DNA of 52,926 nt from a virus. Under the pieces are notes generated by a model. That model was given only the letters and a program-made list of their open reading frames with translations. It had not been told where the DNA came from and made no database searches. This document shows positions 17,101 to 24,998 of the stretch, piece after piece. How positions within the stretch are numbered: position 1 is the stretch's first letter; every line of letters starts with the position of its first letter. The stretch is from IMG/VR virus record IMGVR_UViG_3300038555_000005, positions 1 to 52,926 of that record. One strand, given 5' to 3'. Both the position numbers and the translations under genes were made by a program.

Positions 17101-18036
17101 TCAGGCCTTGTTCGGGCCCTTGAGCAGGACGGCGCGGTTCGCGTCGAGCAGCTTCACTCCGTAGAGGAAGTCGACCGACACGACCGTCTGCTTGTACTTG
17201 ATGTCCCAGCCGTACGCGACGCGCACGGACAGACCGCGGTAGCTCTGCACAGCGACCTGGCCCTGGTTGGCACCCGAGGGCACCTCCAGCGGCGCGGACG
17301 CGAGCGCCAGAGCCGAGCGGTGGAACGCCAAGCCGACCTCGGTGGTCGGCTGGCCGACCGCGGGGTTGCTGGCCGGCTGGCCGACCAGGCCCGTCTGGAA
17401 GGCGTCGAAGCCGAACAGGTTGCGGCCGATCGAGCCCTCGCGGAGCGCTTCGGTCGAACCGGACTTGTTCGCCGTCTTCAGCAGCTCGGTGTTGAGCCAC
17501 TTCGACGCCATGGTGGGGCCGACGACCGCGTAACGGTCGCGCTGCGGGACGCTCCGGAGGTCGAGCTGACGCTTGGCCTCGATGAGCACCTCCGGCTTGT
17601 CCCACGTCTGACCGTCGGCGACTGCGTCGGCGTGGGTGCCCGCGACCTGGGTGACCTGGTCACGCAGGCTGAGGACCGCGAGGTCGACGTGCTGAGCGAT
17701 GGCCTCCAACGCCGGCGAGAGGAGCTGCTGATCGAAGTCCTCGATCTTCAGGCTCATGTCCTCGTCGGTGACCGCGAAGGACACGTCGGCGATGTTGTCG
17801 AGCTTCACGGGGACGGAGCCCTCGGTCGCGTCCTGGAGCTGGATGCCCTGGGCGCGGTCGAACTTCTGCGCCGTGAACGTCGCAGGCTTGCGGATGTTGA
17901 TGGTGTCACCCTGCTTGCGGGTCGCGAGCTCGGTGCCGTAGTCCGTGTAGACCAGCGGCCCGAGGAACGTCGACTCGTAGAGGGTGGCGAGCGCCTGCTG
18001 AGCGATCGCGGTGGTGCTGAGGAGGGTGTTTGCCAT
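17101..18036 (-). CDS. Major capsid protein (P22 coat-like)
   Basis: A 311-aa coat protein of HK97 fold. The N-terminus MANTLLSTTAIAQQALATL and the following YTDYGTE region are typical of the P22-type coat family in actinophages. It follows the scaffold gene as usual and is bracketed by hairpins. Coat proteins assemble around the scaffold into the procapsid. Confidence 0.9.
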   Translation of the reverse strand: MANTLLSTTAIAQQALATLYESTFLGPLVYTDYGTELATRKQGDTINIRKPATFTAQKFDRAQGIQLQDATEGSVPVKLDNIADVSFAVTDEDMSLKIEDFDQQLLSPALEAIAQHVDLAVLSLRDQVTQVAGTHADAVADGQTWDKPEVLIEAKRQLDLRSVPQRDRYAVVGPTMASKWLNTELLKTANKSGSTEALREGSIGRNLFGFDAFQTGLVGQPASNPAVGQPTTEVGLAFHRSALALASAPLEVPSGANQGQVAVQSYRGLSVRVAYGWDIKYKQTVVSVDFLYGVKLLDANRAVLLKGPNKA

Positions 18037-18054
18037 GGTGGTGGCCCTTTCTGC

Positions 18055-18753
18055 CTACGACTCGACGCCGCGGCGGTTCTGACGCTCCTTGCGGATGTCG
18101 TCGATGGACTTCTCGCCGGCGGGTGCGCCGCCAGCGGGTGCAGGGTCTCCGTCACTGGACTTGGGGGCCACCTGGGCCTTCCGGTAACGGGCATGCGACT
18201 CGACGGTCGACTTGACCAGCGCCTCCACCTGGGCGGCGTGGTCATCTGCAGTCGGGTCGAGTTCCTTGAGCTTCTTCTTGAAGCTCTCGGAGTCTGTGAG
18301 GGCGTCGACGTCGCCGCCGAAGCGGTCGGCGTGACGCAGGATCGCGTTCTCGATGCGCAGCGCCTGGGTCTCAGCCTGCGACGCCGTGAGCGACTGGTCC
18401 TTGTCCTGGAGAGCCTGCGTGAGGCCGTCCACCGTCGGCGGCTCGTCGTCGGTCACGAGACCGAGCGCCTTGCCGACCTTCTGGACGAAGTCCTTCTGCG
18501 CCTGCTCGGCGGCAGCGCGCGCCTTCTGCGCTTCGCTGCGATAGCCCGCGGCTTCCTTGTTCGCCTTCGTCAGCGAGTTGCGCGCCCACTCGGGGAGCTC
18601 GTCGATGTTCTCGTTCGGGTCCGCGGGGTCGGCAGCGGGCGCAGTCGGCGCAGCGGGCGGACCCGGCACGGGCGGCGCTGGAGTCGGGGCGGGTGCGGCC
18701 GGCGCGGGAGTGGGCGTCGGCTCTGCGGGCTCGGGTGCGGGTGCATCGGGCAT
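18055..18753 (-). CDS. Scaffolding protein
   Basis: A 232-aa protein with an Ala/Pro-rich N-terminus (about 1-45), a long Gln/Glu/Lys/Ala helical region (about 55-180) and a basic C-terminal tail (DDIRKERQNRR), the usual design of scaffolds that bind coat protein electrostatically. I chose the ATG at 18753, with AAGGAGA upstream, over a longer in-frame extension. Confidence 0.82.
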   Translation of the reverse strand: MPDAPAPEPAEPTPTPAPAAPAPTPAPPVPGPPAAPTAPAADPADPNENIDELPEWARNSLTKANKEAAGYRSEAQKARAAAEQAQKDFVQKVGKALGLVTDDEPPTVDGLTQALQDKDQSLTASQAETQALRIENAILRHADRFGGDVDALTDSESFKKKLKELDPTADDHAAQVEALVKSTVESHARYRKAQVAPKSSDGDPAPAGGAPAGEKSIDDIRKERQNRRGVES

Positions 18754-18851
18754 TGTGGATCTCCTTCCCGGCGCCTGGCCGGATTCGGTGGACCGCGCCG
18801 ACATGACGCGGGGTCTGGATGTGCGCAGCGGGGCGCGGTAGAATGGCGGGT

Positions 18852-18897
18852 AGAAGGCGGCAGGCAGTTCACTTTTCGGACAGCCCAGCCGCCTTCT
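18852..18897 (-). terminator. Long-loop hairpin between MuF and scaffold
   Basis: A 10-bp perfect stem (18852-18861 with 18888-18897) and 26-nt loop lie between the nuclease-tailed MuF gene and the scaffold gene. It could attenuate transcription or separate mRNAs. Confidence 0.45.
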
Positions 18898-18910
18898 CTG
18901 TTGCCCGGGA

Positions 18911-20491
18911 TCAGCGCATGAGCCGGGTCACGGTGCCGTCCTTCGCGATGTGGATCATCGACGTGAACCACGGGAAAGACGCGAATCGTCGGCGCATCTC
19001 ATCGAGCACCATGGCGTCGTCCAGTCGAGTGCGGGCCGTGTCGATGACCACGCGACGAGCGCCCTGCTCCTTCGCACGGTGTAGCTGGTTCGAGATCGTG
19101 CTCTTCCCGATGCCCTGGGGGCTCTTGAACTCCCACAGCTGGCTGTCGACAGTCGCGTCGATGTTCTTGACGCCCTGCCCGGTCTGGATCGTGCGGAACC
19201 GGACCCTGAGACCGACGTCGGCGAGCCTGTTCGCCGTGGCGAGCTCGTGACCCTGCAGGGCCAGGCCCTCGGGGATATGCGGGGCGACCCTCGACGCGGC
19301 AGATACCGGTCGGAGGATGCGCTCCGCAGAGCTCGCCGAGCCGTGGCGGCCGTCAGCGAATCGGACCTGAGCGCGCTCGTAGCGGCGGCGCTGACCAGTC
19401 GCGGAGACATGCGCACGGGTCTCCGCCTGGATAGTGAGGACCCGGCTCTGCTGCCGCTTCGCCTTCGCGGTGTCGCCGGCGGCCGTCGCAATCTCCAGCT
19501 TCCGCTTCGCGTCGCGCTCGCGGACCTCCAGCTCGCGGAGGCGGTCGCGCGCGGCGTGCGCGGCCGGGTCGTACGCGGGGGCCGACACGGAAACCGAGAA
19601 TCCGGGCAGGTACTCGACCAGCACACAGGTGCAGTTCGGGTGCTTCGCCCCAGACGCACGCCAGTCGGCGAGCGTGCCCGCAACGTCGACGGTGATGGTC
19701 CGGTCCTCGTACGAGTGGAGTACTTCGCGTGGCCCTGCCGTGCCGGTGCTCGCGATGATCTTCCCGAACCACGGTGCGCAGTGGTCGCACGCGTTCCGAC
19801 CGCCGAGCACCGTGAACAGGTCGATGCCAACCTGCGCGGCGCGGAATACCTTCGCGTCGTCGTACGCACGGGTGACGGCCGTCCGGGTCGCCATCTCCGA
19901 GTACGTGCCGATGCGCCAGTTACGGCCGGCGATGTCGGTGAACCCAGTGACGCCCCGCTCGAGGAACTCCTGCAGCGCTGCCTTCCGCGCCACGGCCGTC
20001 GGTATGCCGAGCGGCACCTGGCCGGCGTGGTTCGCGATGACCTGCTGGAAGACGTCGCCGCCGACCACGAACTGGCCCATCGCGTCTCGCGGGTAGCGCA
20101 GGATCCTCGCGCGCATGTCCTCGAAGGCGTTGCCGAGATCGTAGGCGACGAGCGCCGCGGCGAGGGCCTGCTGCGTGGAAACGCCAGCGAGCGGCGGTAT
20201 CGACGGCAGCTGCACGACGGATGCCGCGCCCTCGCGCGCCGCGCGAGCGACGATGTCCCCGGCGAGGTCGCGAGTGATTCCCTCCGTCAGCGCGGCGGCG
20301 ATGCCTTCGAGCTCGCGCACGATGGCCAGGCGCTCAGCCAGGTCGGGCATGTCCGGGAGGTCGCGGATCAGGCGGCGGGCGATTGCTGCGAGTAGCCGAG
20401 TCTCGGCGTCCGCGAAGGTGCCCGCCACCTGAGCAGCGATCCGGTACACGAGCTGCTGATAGTCGTCATGCTCGGGGGCGAACCCAGCCAT
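18911..20491 (-). CDS. MuF-like head protein with CdiA-type nuclease
   Basis: A 526-aa two-part protein. Residues about 1-300 form the MuF / phage minor head domain, with a likely zinc site (C235, C238, H284, C287 or C289). After a charged coiled linker (about 310-375), residues about 412-526 resemble the CdiA C-terminal tRNase domain of the PD-(D/E)XK superfamily: GHELATANRLADVG, D445 in KNIDATV, E454 and K456 in LWEFKSP, then an alpha helix and VVIDTA. MuF proteins enter the head and may be ejected with DNA, so the domain could act on a recipient cell. The ATG at 20491 follows GGGAGGTG. No adjacent immunity gene is evident. Confidence 0.82.
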   Translation of the reverse strand: MAGFAPEHDDYQQLVYRIAAQVAGTFADAETRLLAAIARRLIRDLPDMPDLAERLAIVRELEGIAAALTEGITRDLAGDIVARAAREGAASVVQLPSIPPLAGVSTQQALAAALVAYDLGNAFEDMRARILRYPRDAMGQFVVGGDVFQQVIANHAGQVPLGIPTAVARKAALQEFLERGVTGFTDIAGRNWRIGTYSEMATRTAVTRAYDDAKVFRAAQVGIDLFTVLGGRNACDHCAPWFGKIIASTGTAGPREVLHSYEDRTITVDVAGTLADWRASGAKHPNCTCVLVEYLPGFSVSVSAPAYDPAAHAARDRLRELEVRERDAKRKLEIATAAGDTAKAKRQQSRVLTIQAETRAHVSATGQRRRYERAQVRFADGRHGSASSAERILRPVSAASRVAPHIPEGLALQGHELATANRLADVGLRVRFRTIQTGQGVKNIDATVDSQLWEFKSPQGIGKSTISNQLHRAKEQGARRVVIDTARTRLDDAMVLDEMRRRFASFPWFTSMIHIAKDGTVTRLMR

Positions 20492-20602
20492 CACGCACCT
20501 CCCGCGTAGTTGACGGGTGGTTGACGCGAGGCGCTGACGTGCCGCGGTTCCCGCGTGATCTCGGGCTTCTGGTTGTTGATCGGTATCTGATTCACACGGC
20601 CT

Positions 20603-22258
20603 CTATGCGCCGTCGTCGGGAGTCTCGCCCGCCGCCTCCCGCGCCATCCGGTCCCGCAACTTCTCGATGTCCTCGGGCGTCGGCTGCGTGTCGTCGTCCA
20701 CCGTCCCGACCTTCGTCGGATCGGCGGCCTCTCCGATACCGAACTCCTCGCGGATCCGCTTCACCTCGCCGTTGACGGTCTCGCCGTCCCACTCCGGGTG
20801 CTGCATGCGGACTCGCGTCTCGACGGACGCGGACTGTGCGGCGTAGAGCATCTGGTTCGTGCGGGCCATCGACTCCTGATCGGCCTGCGCTTCCGCGGGG
20901 AAGCGGAACTCCGGCTCCTCCTGGGGGCTCTGGCCGTCATACACGATCGAGTCCAGCTGAAGCCACGTGAGGAAGAACGGCGAGAGCGTCTTCCAGTAGT
21001 TGATCTTCTTGTCTCGGGTGCGCTCGGAGAGGCGGTCGTCGGACTTGATCTCCGTAGCGGTGCGCATGCCGGCGTCGGAGCCGCCGATGCTGCCCGGGGT
21101 CCACCCTGCGGAGCGCATCGCCTGGTCACGCAGCTCCTTGACGGTGGCGGCGTGCTCCTCGACACGGATCTCGAACTGGTGGGCGTGGAAACCGAAGTCC
21201 TGCCCGCCGGGGCCCGTGAGCGCGTTCATGCCCTCGTATACCTCGCGGTCGAAGTCGAACGACGCGCCGCCGCCGAACCCGCCGCCTTCGAGGTATTGCT
21301 TCGCGACGACGATGCGGGCCTTCGCGATGCGGATGTCCCGCATCCACGACGACCAGACCTCGTCGACGGCGTCGAACAGCTGGACGATGTCGGCGTAGTC
21401 GGAGATCCCGAGCTGCGAGAGGCGCGGCTCCTTCCGGAACAGCTTGTTCGGGCGCATGTTCGGGACGTAGGCGGCGGTGAGGCCCTTGACCTGCGTGAGG
21501 ATCTGACTGTTCGCGTTGACCACGGCCGGGATGCCGTTGGCGGGGTCGCCGGCGAGCCACGCGGTCTCGGGGCGCTCGGACAGCGGCTGGCGGGTGCCGA
21601 GCTTGTCCTCGGTGCCCTCGTACAGGCCGTGCTCGATCGAACCGGCGGCGTGGTGTTCCAGGTGACGCCAGACATTGCCCTTCTCCCGGGACAGCTCGGT
21701 CCAGAACGTGACCTCGTGCAGCTGACCGAACCGGAAGGTCGGGATCGCCGCGTCGGCGTAGACCGCCTCGGCTCGCACGGTGGTCAGGCGCTCTTTGTTC
21801 CATACGAGGCGGAGGAACGTGCCGCCGAGAGCCGACGCGATCTCGCCGGACTCCAGCAGCAGCGAATGAAACGAGGACGTGTTGATGACCTTCTCGGCGC
21901 GGTCCTGCATCGTGTCGCGGGGCGTGTTCCCGTCCTTCGACCGTTCGCCGGGAAGTACCACGCGCGGCGCCTCGGAGAATAGGTAGTCGGCGGAGAGCGT
22001 CGCGATGTCGGCGGCGAGAGGGATGTGCAGCCGCGAGCGTGTCTCGGCGGTCGCCTGTGGCTTGCCGAGCCATGCGCGCGCGCCGGCGCCGAGGATGCCG
22101 CCGTTGTACTGCGCCGGGTGCGAGATCGGGCGGTCGCGGTAGATGGACGCGAGTGCGGCGATGTTGCCGGTGTACCAGCCGTCGAACACTTCGAGGAGGT
22201 CGAAGTAGGGAGAGAACTCCTTCGGCGGCCAGGTCACGTTCCCAGTGGGCAGCGGCAT
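20603..22258 (-). CDS. Portal protein (SPP1 gp6-like)
   Basis: A 551-aa portal, the dodecameric DNA gate at one head vertex. Its length and order (terminase, portal, MuF, scaffold, coat) match gp6-like portals; conserved-looking stretches include LLLESGEIASALGGTFLRLVWN and MRTATEIKSDDRLSERTRDKKI. The acidic C-terminus (TPEDIEKLRDRMAREAAGETPDD) is typical. The ribosome site is AAGGGAG. Confidence 0.9.
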   Translation of the reverse strand: MPLPTGNVTWPPKEFSPYFDLLEVFDGWYTGNIAALASIYRDRPISHPAQYNGGILGAGARAWLGKPQATAETRSRLHIPLAADIATLSADYLFSEAPRVVLPGERSKDGNTPRDTMQDRAEKVINTSSFHSLLLESGEIASALGGTFLRLVWNKERLTTVRAEAVYADAAIPTFRFGQLHEVTFWTELSREKGNVWRHLEHHAAGSIEHGLYEGTEDKLGTRQPLSERPETAWLAGDPANGIPAVVNANSQILTQVKGLTAAYVPNMRPNKLFRKEPRLSQLGISDYADIVQLFDAVDEVWSSWMRDIRIAKARIVVAKQYLEGGGFGGGASFDFDREVYEGMNALTGPGGQDFGFHAHQFEIRVEEHAATVKELRDQAMRSAGWTPGSIGGSDAGMRTATEIKSDDRLSERTRDKKINYWKTLSPFFLTWLQLDSIVYDGQSPQEEPEFRFPAEAQADQESMARTNQMLYAAQSASVETRVRMQHPEWDGETVNGEVKRIREEFGIGEAADPTKVGTVDDDTQPTPEDIEKLRDRMAREAAGETPDDGA

Positions 22259-22395
22259 GGTGGCTCCCTTCCGGGGATGCTGTGGCGTGAGGGTGTGGAG
22301 GGGCGCAGGTCATCCACGCCCGGTTGGGACGGGCGCTGCGGTAGCGGGAGCCTTCGCGGTTCTCGATGCGCGTTGACGCCCCTCCAGGCATGGGG

Positions 22396-22425
22396 GAGGG
22401 CGCGAGGTCTGGGCCTCGCGCCCTC
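22396..22425 (-). terminator. Strong hairpin upstream of portal
   Basis: A perfect 12-bp stem and 6-nt loop in the 236-nt gap between the HIT/2H cassette and the portal gene. The rest of the gap holds no convincing gene. Confidence 0.6.
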
Positions 22426-22494
22426 GGGTGCGCTCTTCTCGTCTTCTCGGGCGACGCGTGCCCTCAACTCAGGGACGGAGGACCCCCTGGACGT

Positions 22495-22761
22495 CTATGC
22501 GAAGCGGTGCAGCAGGTACGCGCCGAGACCGGCCGTCGCACTGACGGGCTGCTCGGACGGAGAGACGACAGCGCGGCCAGCTTCCCCCGACTGCTCGAGC
22601 TCGGCGTTCGTCCACTCCACACCGACCGCCCACGCGACCACGAACGGGTCCTCATCGGGGCGGATCAGGCGGAGGTACTCGGAGATCGCCCGGCCGACGG
22701 CGTCGCGAGCGGCGACGACATCGGGCGCGAGGTACTCGTACGGCCGTTCACCGTCGCTCAC
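22495..22761 (-). CDS. Hypothetical protein (88 aa)
   Basis: A helical, acidic 88-aa protein of unknown function that ends the HIT/2H cassette. It starts with GTG overlapping the preceding stop (GTGA), so it depends on upstream translation. No family motif is recognised. Confidence 0.65.
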   Translation of the reverse strand: MSDGERPYEYLAPDVVAARDAVGRAISEYLRLIRPDEDPFVVAWAVGVEWTNAELEQSGEAGRAVVSPSEQPVSATAGLGAYLLHRFA

Positions 22762-23138
22762 GAGCGCTGTTCTGTCCACGGCAGCCGGAGGCCGTCGCCT
22801 GCGCGGCGGGGCACGTAGTGCACGTGCAGGTGGCGGACGGTCTGCGATGCCTCCGGCCCGGCGTTCACGATGAGGTTGAAGTCCTCGCCCTGCTGCGCCG
22901 CCCACCAGGCGGCCCACTCGAAGACAGCGCCGGTCGCCGCGGGAGCTTCCGCTGCGTCCTCGTAGTGGAAGGCGGGGATGAACAGACGGTGGCGGGGCGT
23001 GACGGGGTTGAGGGGTTCGAAGTGGTAGACCCCGGACGAACCGAGCTGCTCGATGCCCGTCCCCTTGGTGACGTGCTCCATGACCAGCACGCAGAACGGG
23101 CATCCCGCCTCGGCGGCGACAGCGGTCGCGGCGCTCAC
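22758..23138 (-). CDS. HIT-family nucleotide hydrolase
   Basis: A 126-aa protein with the histidine triad H103-L-H105-V-H107-Y and the upstream FNLIVNAGPEASQ loop typical of HIT enzymes. An N-terminal C13-x2-C16 pair matches the zinc-binding HIT subgroup. HIT proteins hydrolyse or transfer nucleoside phosphates (AMP-lysine, dinucleotides, adenylated intermediates). The GTG start overlaps the 2H phosphoesterase stop (GTGA). The partner enzyme upstream suggests handling of a nucleotide or RNA-end product; the substrate is unknown. Confidence 0.85.
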   Translation of the reverse strand: MSAATAVAAEAGCPFCVLVMEHVTKGTGIEQLGSSGVYHFEPLNPVTPRHRLFIPAFHYEDAAEAPAATGAVFEWAAWWAAQQGEDFNLIVNAGPEASQTVRHLHVHYVPRRAGDGLRLPWTEQRS

Positions 23139-23737
23139 GGCCGGCCCCCGTAGTCGATGCCTGTCACCGCGAGCGGGGCATCGCGCAGCGCACCTTGGAG
23201 CGCGCGCACCCAGGCTTCGGCGGTGGTGCTCGCCCAGTCGACGCCGGACGGCTGATCCTTCACGTAGGCGAGGGTCACATGCGCCCGGTAGCCGGGGAAC
23301 GTGTTGATGTGCGGGAGGTACGACAGGCGAGCGTGCGCCTTGGCGAGCTCGGGCGTGATCACCAGGTGCGCAACGATGCACTTGTACGGCTCATCGGGGT
23401 AGGGCGAGTCGAAGATGCCGACGTGGTCGACCTTCACCGATGCGAGTTCGACGTCGGCGAGGAGCGCGTCGACGTGCTCGCGCCACACGGGCCCGGGCTG
23501 CATGAGCCCGTAGAGCAGGGTCGCGTGCGCGCCGGTCTCGGCGACTGCGCCGTCGATCCAGAAGCGCTCCGCCAGGTTCGGCGAGGTGTAGAGGTCACGT
23601 TCTGGGGCCAGGCCCGCGTCACGCGCGTAGTCGGTGACCGCGATGTGCTCGACCTCGGCCATGATGCAGCCGAGGTCGCTGATCTTGATGCCGAGCGCGG
23701 CGTGCACGTCGGGGAACAGGTGGACGGACTCGCTCAT
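23135..23737 (-). CDS. 2H phosphoesterase family protein
   Basis: A 200-aa protein with both signature motifs of the 2H superfamily: H71-A-T73-L and H153-V-T155-L, spaced as in ligT/AKAP7-like enzymes. Family members cleave 2',3'-cyclic phosphates or 2'-5' linked and cyclic oligonucleotides, including phage anti-CBASS enzymes. It is coupled by ATGA/GTGA overlaps to a small membrane protein gene and the HIT gene. Target molecule unknown. Confidence 0.83.
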   Translation of the reverse strand: MSESVHLFPDVHAALGIKISDLGCIMAEVEHIAVTDYARDAGLAPERDLYTSPNLAERFWIDGAVAETGAHATLLYGLMQPGPVWREHVDALLADVELASVKVDHVGIFDSPYPDEPYKCIVAHLVITPELAKAHARLSYLPHINTFPGYRAHVTLAYVKDQPSGVDWASTTAEAWVRALQGALRDAPLAVTGIDYGGRP

Positions 23738-23916
23738 CGGCCGACTCCCTTCAGCGCGATGCAAAGCGCCGGATCCTGCGCGAATGCGCACCCGACGTCG
23801 CCACCGGTGATCACGAGGCGGATGCCGAACACGACAGCGCAGATCGCGAGGAAGATGAAGGCGACGATCACCCAGGCGAACACGGTGGCAACGGCGTCGA
23901 ACTTCCGGCTGGCCAT
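23734..23916 (-). CDS. Small membrane protein (60 aa)
   Basis: A 60-aa protein with one long hydrophobic segment (about residues 10-36) and two Cys residues in the C-terminal tail. It overlaps its neighbours at both ends (TGATG and ATGA). The role is unknown; its coupling suggests the cassette acts partly at the membrane. Confidence 0.65.
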   Translation of the reverse strand: MASRKFDAVATVFAWVIVAFIFLAICAVVFGIRLVITGGDVGCAFAQDPALCIALKGVGR

Positions 23917-24326
23917 CACGCGTCCTTCCCGTATGCGACGTCGCGCGCGCGGCGCAGCGCGGAGATGGCGAGGTTCGTCTCTCGGCGGTCGAGCACGTCG
24001 GAGGTGACGCGGAAGGTGCACGCCTCGGTGTCGAGCGCGCCGATGTCGGCGTACTTGCGAGCCTCAGCCTGCGCCTGAGCTTCCGCGGAGGCGAGCATCG
24101 ACCGGAGGTCAGCGACGGACACCTCGATGCCGAGCTGTACCCAGCCGATGTCGTGCTGGACGCCAAGCGCGCCGGATCCGCCGGTGCGGTTCCACTCGAT
24201 GTGGAGGTTCTTCCGGGCGATCTCCTGGTGGACGATCGCCTCGGGGGCGTCGTCGGAGTCGCTGATCGTCGGCGCCGCGACGGATTGCGCCACGATGCGG
24301 TTGTGGGTGATCTGTTCTCTGGGCAT
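23916..24326 (-). CDS. Hypothetical protein (136 aa)
   Basis: A soluble protein with a beta-rich middle (HIEWNRTGGSGALG, GWVQLGIEVSVADL) and a helical C-terminus rich in Ala. It is the first gene of the coupled HIT/2H cassette. Ribosome site GGAAGGG. No family recognised. Confidence 0.65.
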   Translation of the reverse strand: MPREQITHNRIVAQSVAAPTISDSDDAPEAIVHQEIARKNLHIEWNRTGGSGALGVQHDIGWVQLGIEVSVADLRSMLASAEAQAQAEARKYADIGALDTEACTFRVTSDVLDRRETNLAISALRRARDVAYGKDA

Positions 24327-24345
24327 GGTCGCCCTTCCTATGAGA

Positions 24346-24380
24346 GCCCCGTCACGGGGCCTACCCGGCGTCGCGCCGGG
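24346..24380. terminator. Tandem GC hairpins between oppositely oriented genes
   Basis: Two adjacent hairpins (24346-24360, 6-bp stem; 24364-24380, 7-bp stem, 3-nt loops) separate the minus-strand cassette from the plus-strand gene at 24430. They could limit read-through in either direction. Confidence 0.45.
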
Positions 24381-24429
24381 AAGTCGTGAGTAGCCGGTAC
24401 CTTTGGGGCACTAGTGAAAGGGGGGCGCC

Positions 24430-24969
24430 ATGCAGCCCACTAAGCAGCACCGAGAGACGGCCTCTGACCTGGATCGGAAGTTCCGCAGGGGTGCGTACGT
24501 CGGGATACTCGTCAGCGAGAGCGATAAGGACGCGCACGCACTCTGGTATGGGCGTGTGCTCACCGCACTGACCATCACGGCCGCCGGCGAAGAGATCATC
24601 TGGGCGCAGATGCAGGTTCGGGATGAGGGCGGGGGCGAAGTGTTCTTCACTGTCCTCACCGCCCAGGCGGTGCTCCTTGGGCACGCCACCGGCGTCAAGG
24701 AGGGCACTCCGAAGATCGACGACGTACGAGCGATCGGTCGAAACGCCCTTGCCCTGGTCGAAGTGAAGGCCGATGTCGAGATCGACGGGAATGGCGCGTC
24801 CGCGCACGCTTGGCCCGGCAACGTCCAGGTCGTCGCCGAGTACCGCGTGCCGAAACCGCAGGGCAAGCAACTCGTCTTCTTCGGGGCCTACGAGACGCAG
24901 AGCGACCAGGAGAACGAATCTCCGGTGCTCGGCCTGCTGGCCGAGTTGCAGAAGGACCTGAACTCCTGA
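24430..24969 (+). CDS. Hypothetical protein (179 aa), plus strand
   Basis: An unrecognised soluble protein with a strong GGGGGG ribosome site. It has a beta-rich middle (VGILVSESD, ALWYGRVLTALTI, FFTVLTAQAVLLG) and ends with an acidic helical tail. It is oriented against the late operon and paired with the lipoprotein downstream, which suggests separate expression, perhaps in lysogens. An immunity role toward the MuF nuclease is possible but untested. Confidence 0.6.
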   Translation: MQPTKQHRETASDLDRKFRRGAYVGILVSESDKDAHALWYGRVLTALTITAAGEEIIWAQMQVRDEGGGEVFFTVLTAQAVLLGHATGVKEGTPKIDDVRAIGRNALALVEVKADVEIDGNGASAHAWPGNVQVVAEYRVPKPQGKQLVFFGAYETQSDQENESPVLGLLAELQKDLNS

Positions 24970-24986
24970 GGCGGGTGGGACGGCGC

Positions 24987-24992
24987 TATTCT
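24987..24992 (+). promoter_or_regulatory. Leaderless -10 element (TATTCT)
   Basis: TATTCT lies exactly 6 nt before the lipoprotein ATG and there is no Shine-Dalgarno site. The lipoprotein mRNA is thus probably leaderless and driven from its own promoter, within the end of the gene at 24430. The -35 region is poor. Confidence 0.5.
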
Positions 24993-24998
24993 GAGCGC

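Noticed and set aside
18754-18910. Possible immunity gene next to the MuF nuclease
   Set aside because: The gap has only short frames without ribosome sites or a consistent start; no immunity gene can be supported there.
16525-18921. Plus-strand open frame of 798 codons
   Set aside because: Antisense shadow over coat and scaffold genes, with no recognisable domain and no start signal.
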